DNA of 64,000 bases. It comes from Parvularcula sp039818345. Its GTDB lineage: Bacteria > Pseudomonadota > Alphaproteobacteria > Caulobacterales > Parvularculaceae. Location: the NCBI GenBank assembly GCA_039818345.1, contig JBCBUC010000005.1, positions 1 to 64,000 of the forward strand. The letters run 5' to 3'. Below the pieces are notes generated by a model, which saw only the letters and a list, made by a program, of their open reading frames with translations, was not told the origin of the DNA and did no database searches. Position numbers and translations under genes: made by a program. Below, in pieces: positions 61,306 to 64,000 of this stretch (positions are counted from its first letter, which is position 1; every line of letters starts with the position of its first letter).

Positions 61306-62652
61306 GTGAAGACCTTTAAGCTTCGAAAAGGACTAGATCTCCCGGTCAATGGACGTCCAGAAGGTGGGATCGATGATGGCCCCGCGATTCGCTCGGTCGC
61401 TGTTGTAGGCGCCGATTATCTTGGTCTGAAGCCACGCCTTTCTGTGAGTGAGGGTGACGTTGTTGGGGCAGGGGCTCCGATTTTTGCCCACAAAGACACA
61501 CCCGAAGCCTATGTCACAGCACCGGTGTCCGGTCGCATCACAGCGATCAATCGCGGTTACCGACGCGCCCTTATCAGTGTGGAAATCGACGCTGATCCCA
61601 AGGCTGCTGACCCGCTCGATTTTTCGGGCGTTGGGTCGGCCGATACCGGTTCAGGCATCGCTGAGCGACTTTGCGCCGCTGGTCTTTGGACATCCTTCCG
61701 GACACGTCCTTATTCTAAAGTCCCTGATCCTGCAGCGCGTCCCGCTGCGATCTTTGTCAACGCCATGGATACAGAGCCCCTGGCGGCCGATCCGGTGCAA
61801 ATCATTGAGGCAGCCTCGGGCGCGTTTGAGCGAGGGCTTGAAGCCATTGCTCTTCTAACCGACGGGCCGACCTATCTCTGCATGGACGGGCGCAAAGCCG
61901 TGCCTGGCGCGGATCTAAAAGGCGTCGAGGCAGCCGCCTTTGACGGCCCGCACCCCGCGGGATTGCCAGGCACCCACATTCATTTCCTCGCGCCGATCCA
62001 TGGGGACCGGGTGGTCTGGACCATCGGCTACCAGGACGTCATCGCCATTGGCCGTTTGGTGACCACTGGCACGTTGGTGGCGGACAGGGTCATCGCCCTC
62101 GGTGGTCCATTGGTGCGAGAGCCCCGCATGATCCGCACGGTGATGGGGGCATCGCTCTCAGAGTTGACCCGGGGTGAGTATGATGCCCGGCTATCGGCCC
62201 GGGTTATTTCAGGTTCCATTTTAAATGGCCGAACAACGGGCGAAGAGACAGCCGCTTATCTTGGTCGCTATGCCAACCAGGTGACGGTGATCGAGGAGGA
62301 TCGCCAACAGAACCCGTTTGGATGGATCCGGCCGATGGCCCACAAATTTGCGTTCCAGCCGGTGTTGGGGTCAGCGCTCTCGAAAAAGCTGTTCCCGCTC
62401 ACCTCCAACCTCAATGGTGGACGACGGGCGATGGTTCCGCTTGGCACCTTTGAGGAGCTGATGCCGCAGGACTACCTACCAACCCAGCTTTTACGATCAC
62501 TGCTGGTGATGGACACCGATGTTGCGCAATCGCTCGGTGCGCTTGAACTGGACGAGGAAGATTTGAGCCTTGTCGGTTTCGCGTGCCCGGCAAAGTATGA
62601 ATACGGAATGGCACTTCGTGAGTGCCTCACCAAGATTGAGAAAGAGGGCTGA
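61306..62652 (+). CDS. nqrA: Na+-NQR subunit NqrA
   Basis: 448 aa from a GTG at 61306 (KTFKLRKGLDLPVNGRPE), preceded by GAGGA. It has the family order VAVVGADYLGLKPRL, GAPIFAHKDTPEAYVTAPVS, GRITAINRGYRRALISVEID and a C-terminal domain ending KEG. It is the cytoplasmic subunit A of the sodium pump, near the quinone site. First gene of the operon nqrABC... Confidence 0.95.
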   Translation: MKTFKLRKGLDLPVNGRPEGGIDDGPAIRSVAVVGADYLGLKPRLSVSEGDVVGAGAPIFAHKDTPEAYVTAPVSGRITAINRGYRRALISVEIDADPKAADPLDFSGVGSADTGSGIAERLCAAGLWTSFRTRPYSKVPDPAARPAAIFVNAMDTEPLAADPVQIIEAASGAFERGLEAIALLTDGPTYLCMDGRKAVPGADLKGVEAAAFDGPHPAGLPGTHIHFLAPIHGDRVVWTIGYQDVIAIGRLVTTGTLVADRVIALGGPLVREPRMIRTVMGASLSELTRGEYDARLSARVISGSILNGRTTGEETAAYLGRYANQVTVIEEDRQQNPFGWIRPMAHKFAFQPVLGSALSKKLFPLTSNLNGGRRAMVPLGTFEELMPQDYLPTQLLRSLLVMDTDVAQSLGALELDEEDLSLVGFACPAKYEYGMALRECLTKIEKEG

Positions 62653-62654
62653 GG

Positions 62655-63854
62655 ATGGGTATCCGGAGCTTCTTCGATCAGATTGAGCCGAACTTCGAAA
62701 AGGGCGGCAAATGGGAACGCTATTATCCCGTCTATGAAGCGGTGGAGAGTATTCTCTACACCCCGAAAACCGTGACCACGGTTGCGCCTCACGCTCGATC
62801 CCACATCGATATGAAACGGATCATGACCTATGTTGTGATCGCCACCATCCCCGCTATTCTGGTCGGTCTTTATAACGTTGGTTATCAGACGAACACCGCG
62901 ATCGCGACCTTTGGTGCCTCCGGCTGGCGCGCTTGGCTGATCGATGCGTTTGGTATCGGCTTTAACCCGGCCAATCCGCTCGCGAACGTTATTCACGGAT
63001 CGCTCTATTTCTTGCCGATCTACATCACGACCTTGGTCTTTGGCGGGTTGTGCGAGGTCGCCTTTGCGGTGGTACGCAAGCACGAGATCAATGAGGGATT
63101 CCTTGTCTCCTCGATGCTCTATGCACTGATCATGCCGCCCAATGTGCCACTTTGGCAGGTGGCGCTGGGGATTATGTTCGGGATCGTCATTGGCAAGGAA
63201 GTCTTTGGCGGGACGGGCAAGAACTTCTTGAACCCTGCCTTGACTGGCCGCGCGTTTCTCTACTTTGCCTACCCTGCTTATATGTCAGGCGACACCATCT
63301 GGACGCCGGTTGATGGCTTTTCCGGCGCCACCGCTTTGTCCGTCTCCGCATCAACCGGTTATGAGGCATTAGGGGCGCAAGGGATCACGTGGTTTGATGC
63401 GTTTTTCGGCCTGATCCAGGGCTGTATCGGCGAGACATCGACGCTTGCTTGTTTGCTTGGATTGGCGTTCCTGCTGGCCACCAAGATTGCCAATTACCGC
63501 CTGGTGGCGGGTTGCCTCATTGGGATGATTGGATTCTCGACACTTCTCAATTTGATTGGCTCGGACAGCAACCCGATGTTCGCCATGCCATGGCACTGGC
63601 ATCTCGTGATTGGCGGCTATGCGTTTGGTCTTGCCTTTATGGTGACCGAGCCGGTGTCCGCATCACACACCAATCTGGGGCGATGGATTTATGGCGGCCT
63701 AATCGGTGTGATGGTCGTCCTCATTCGAGTGATCAATCCTGCGTTCCCGGAAGGCATGATGCTCGCCATTTTGTTCGGGAATGTCTTTGCGCCGCTCATC
63801 GATCACTTCGTTGTCCAAGCGAACATCAAGCGGAGGGCCCGCCGTTATGCCTGA
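62655..63854 (+). CDS. nqrB: Na+-NQR subunit NqrB
   Basis: 399 aa, 3 bp after nqrA. About ten membrane helices. FDQIEPNFEKGGKWERYYPV at the N-terminus and GFSGATALS with Thr226 as the FMN-attachment site used by ApbE. The membrane core conducts Na+ and carries covalent FMN and riboflavin. Its stop overlaps the nqrC start. Confidence 0.95.
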   Translation: MGIRSFFDQIEPNFEKGGKWERYYPVYEAVESILYTPKTVTTVAPHARSHIDMKRIMTYVVIATIPAILVGLYNVGYQTNTAIATFGASGWRAWLIDAFGIGFNPANPLANVIHGSLYFLPIYITTLVFGGLCEVAFAVVRKHEINEGFLVSSMLYALIMPPNVPLWQVALGIMFGIVIGKEVFGGTGKNFLNPALTGRAFLYFAYPAYMSGDTIWTPVDGFSGATALSVSASTGYEALGAQGITWFDAFFGLIQGCIGETSTLACLLGLAFLLATKIANYRLVAGCLIGMIGFSTLLNLIGSDSNPMFAMPWHWHLVIGGYAFGLAFMVTEPVSASHTNLGRWIYGGLIGVMVVLIRVINPAFPEGMMLAILFGNVFAPLIDHFVVQANIKRRARRYA

Positions 63855-64000
63855 ACCAGGCGCTGAGAAAAAAGGACTGATCCGGCGTTTTCTCGATATG
63901 CCAGCGGATTCGACGCCCAAAACCGTCGCTGTTGCGGTGACGCTCTGCCTTGTTGCGTCGATGGCTGTTTCCTCCGTGGCGGTCTCGCTGCGGCCTGCGC
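63846..64000 (+). CDS. nqrC: Na+-NQR subunit NqrC, 5' part
   Basis: The first 51 codons, cut by the window end. MPEPGAEKKGLIRRFLDMPA is followed by the start of the N-terminal membrane helix (AVAVTLCLVASMAVSSVAV). NqrC carries the second covalent FMN in its periplasmic domain; nqrDEF are expected downstream. Confidence 0.9.

Overview
The window looks like a chromosome segment of a marine-type alphaproteobacterium. The clues are moderately high GC, an Na+-translocating NADH:quinone reductase (Nqr) operon, FecI/FecR/TonB signalling, several TonB-dependent receptors, DUF1800/DUF1501 secreted proteins and proteins with a VPxPAA-type C-terminal sorting tail. The relaxases resemble those common in sphingomonad, rhizobial and hyphomonad-type mobile elements. 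A group near Parvularculales/Hyphomonadaceae would fit, but this is inference. I saw no rRNA or tRNA gene.

Region 1 (1-14.7 kb) is accessory DNA. A complete type I-C CRISPR-Cas locus, read on the minus strand as cas3-cas5c-cas8c-cas7c-cas4-cas1-cas2-array, lies between two plasmid-type mobilization modules. The left module has a relaxase with two in-frame stops. The right one is intact. The cas3-cas5c gap (9182-9492) holds the most interesting signal of the window: a degenerate two-repeat mini-CRISPR. Its single pseudo-spacer matches, behind a TTC PAM, a site about 160 bp upstream in the same gap, in 12 of the first 14 positions, and the two mismatches fall at positions 6 and 12. This is the architecture of CreR/CreA guide RNAs, which let Cascade repress cas genes or a small toxin. 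A 58-codon ORF with a Shine-Dalgarno sequence starts just downstream of the matched site.

Region 2 (15-31.2 kb) is metabolic. It starts with an alpha/beta hydrolase, a Rossmann oxidoreductase and a divergent HxlR regulator. After an IS remnant comes a peptide-related cluster: TetR regulator, nitroreductase, DUF885 metallopeptidase-like protein, alpha/beta hydrolase, M19 dipeptidase, TonB receptor, MFS transporter, an unusual alpha/beta-hydrolase/M3-peptidase fusion, and an FAD amine/amino-acid oxidase. Three divergent promoters in this cluster share a TACAG-N2-CTGTA-like palindrome, which suggests one TetR regulon.

Region 3 (31.2-36.04 kb) is a second, decayed mobile element. It holds an IS3 stub, a resolvase, a third relaxase/MobC module and a frameshifted serine-recombinase tail that abuts, and may cut into, the 3' end of an RND pump gene.

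Region 4 (36-64 kb) holds an RND efflux pump with its adaptor, two tandem CTERM-tailed secreted proteins, a sigma/FecR/STN-TonB receptor signalling operon, a DUF1800-DUF1501 pair, a 2.3-kilocodon autotransporter with ~800-bp internal repeats, a TIGR03032 protein, a CBS protein, and nqrM, apbE and nqrABC (nqrC cut by the window end).
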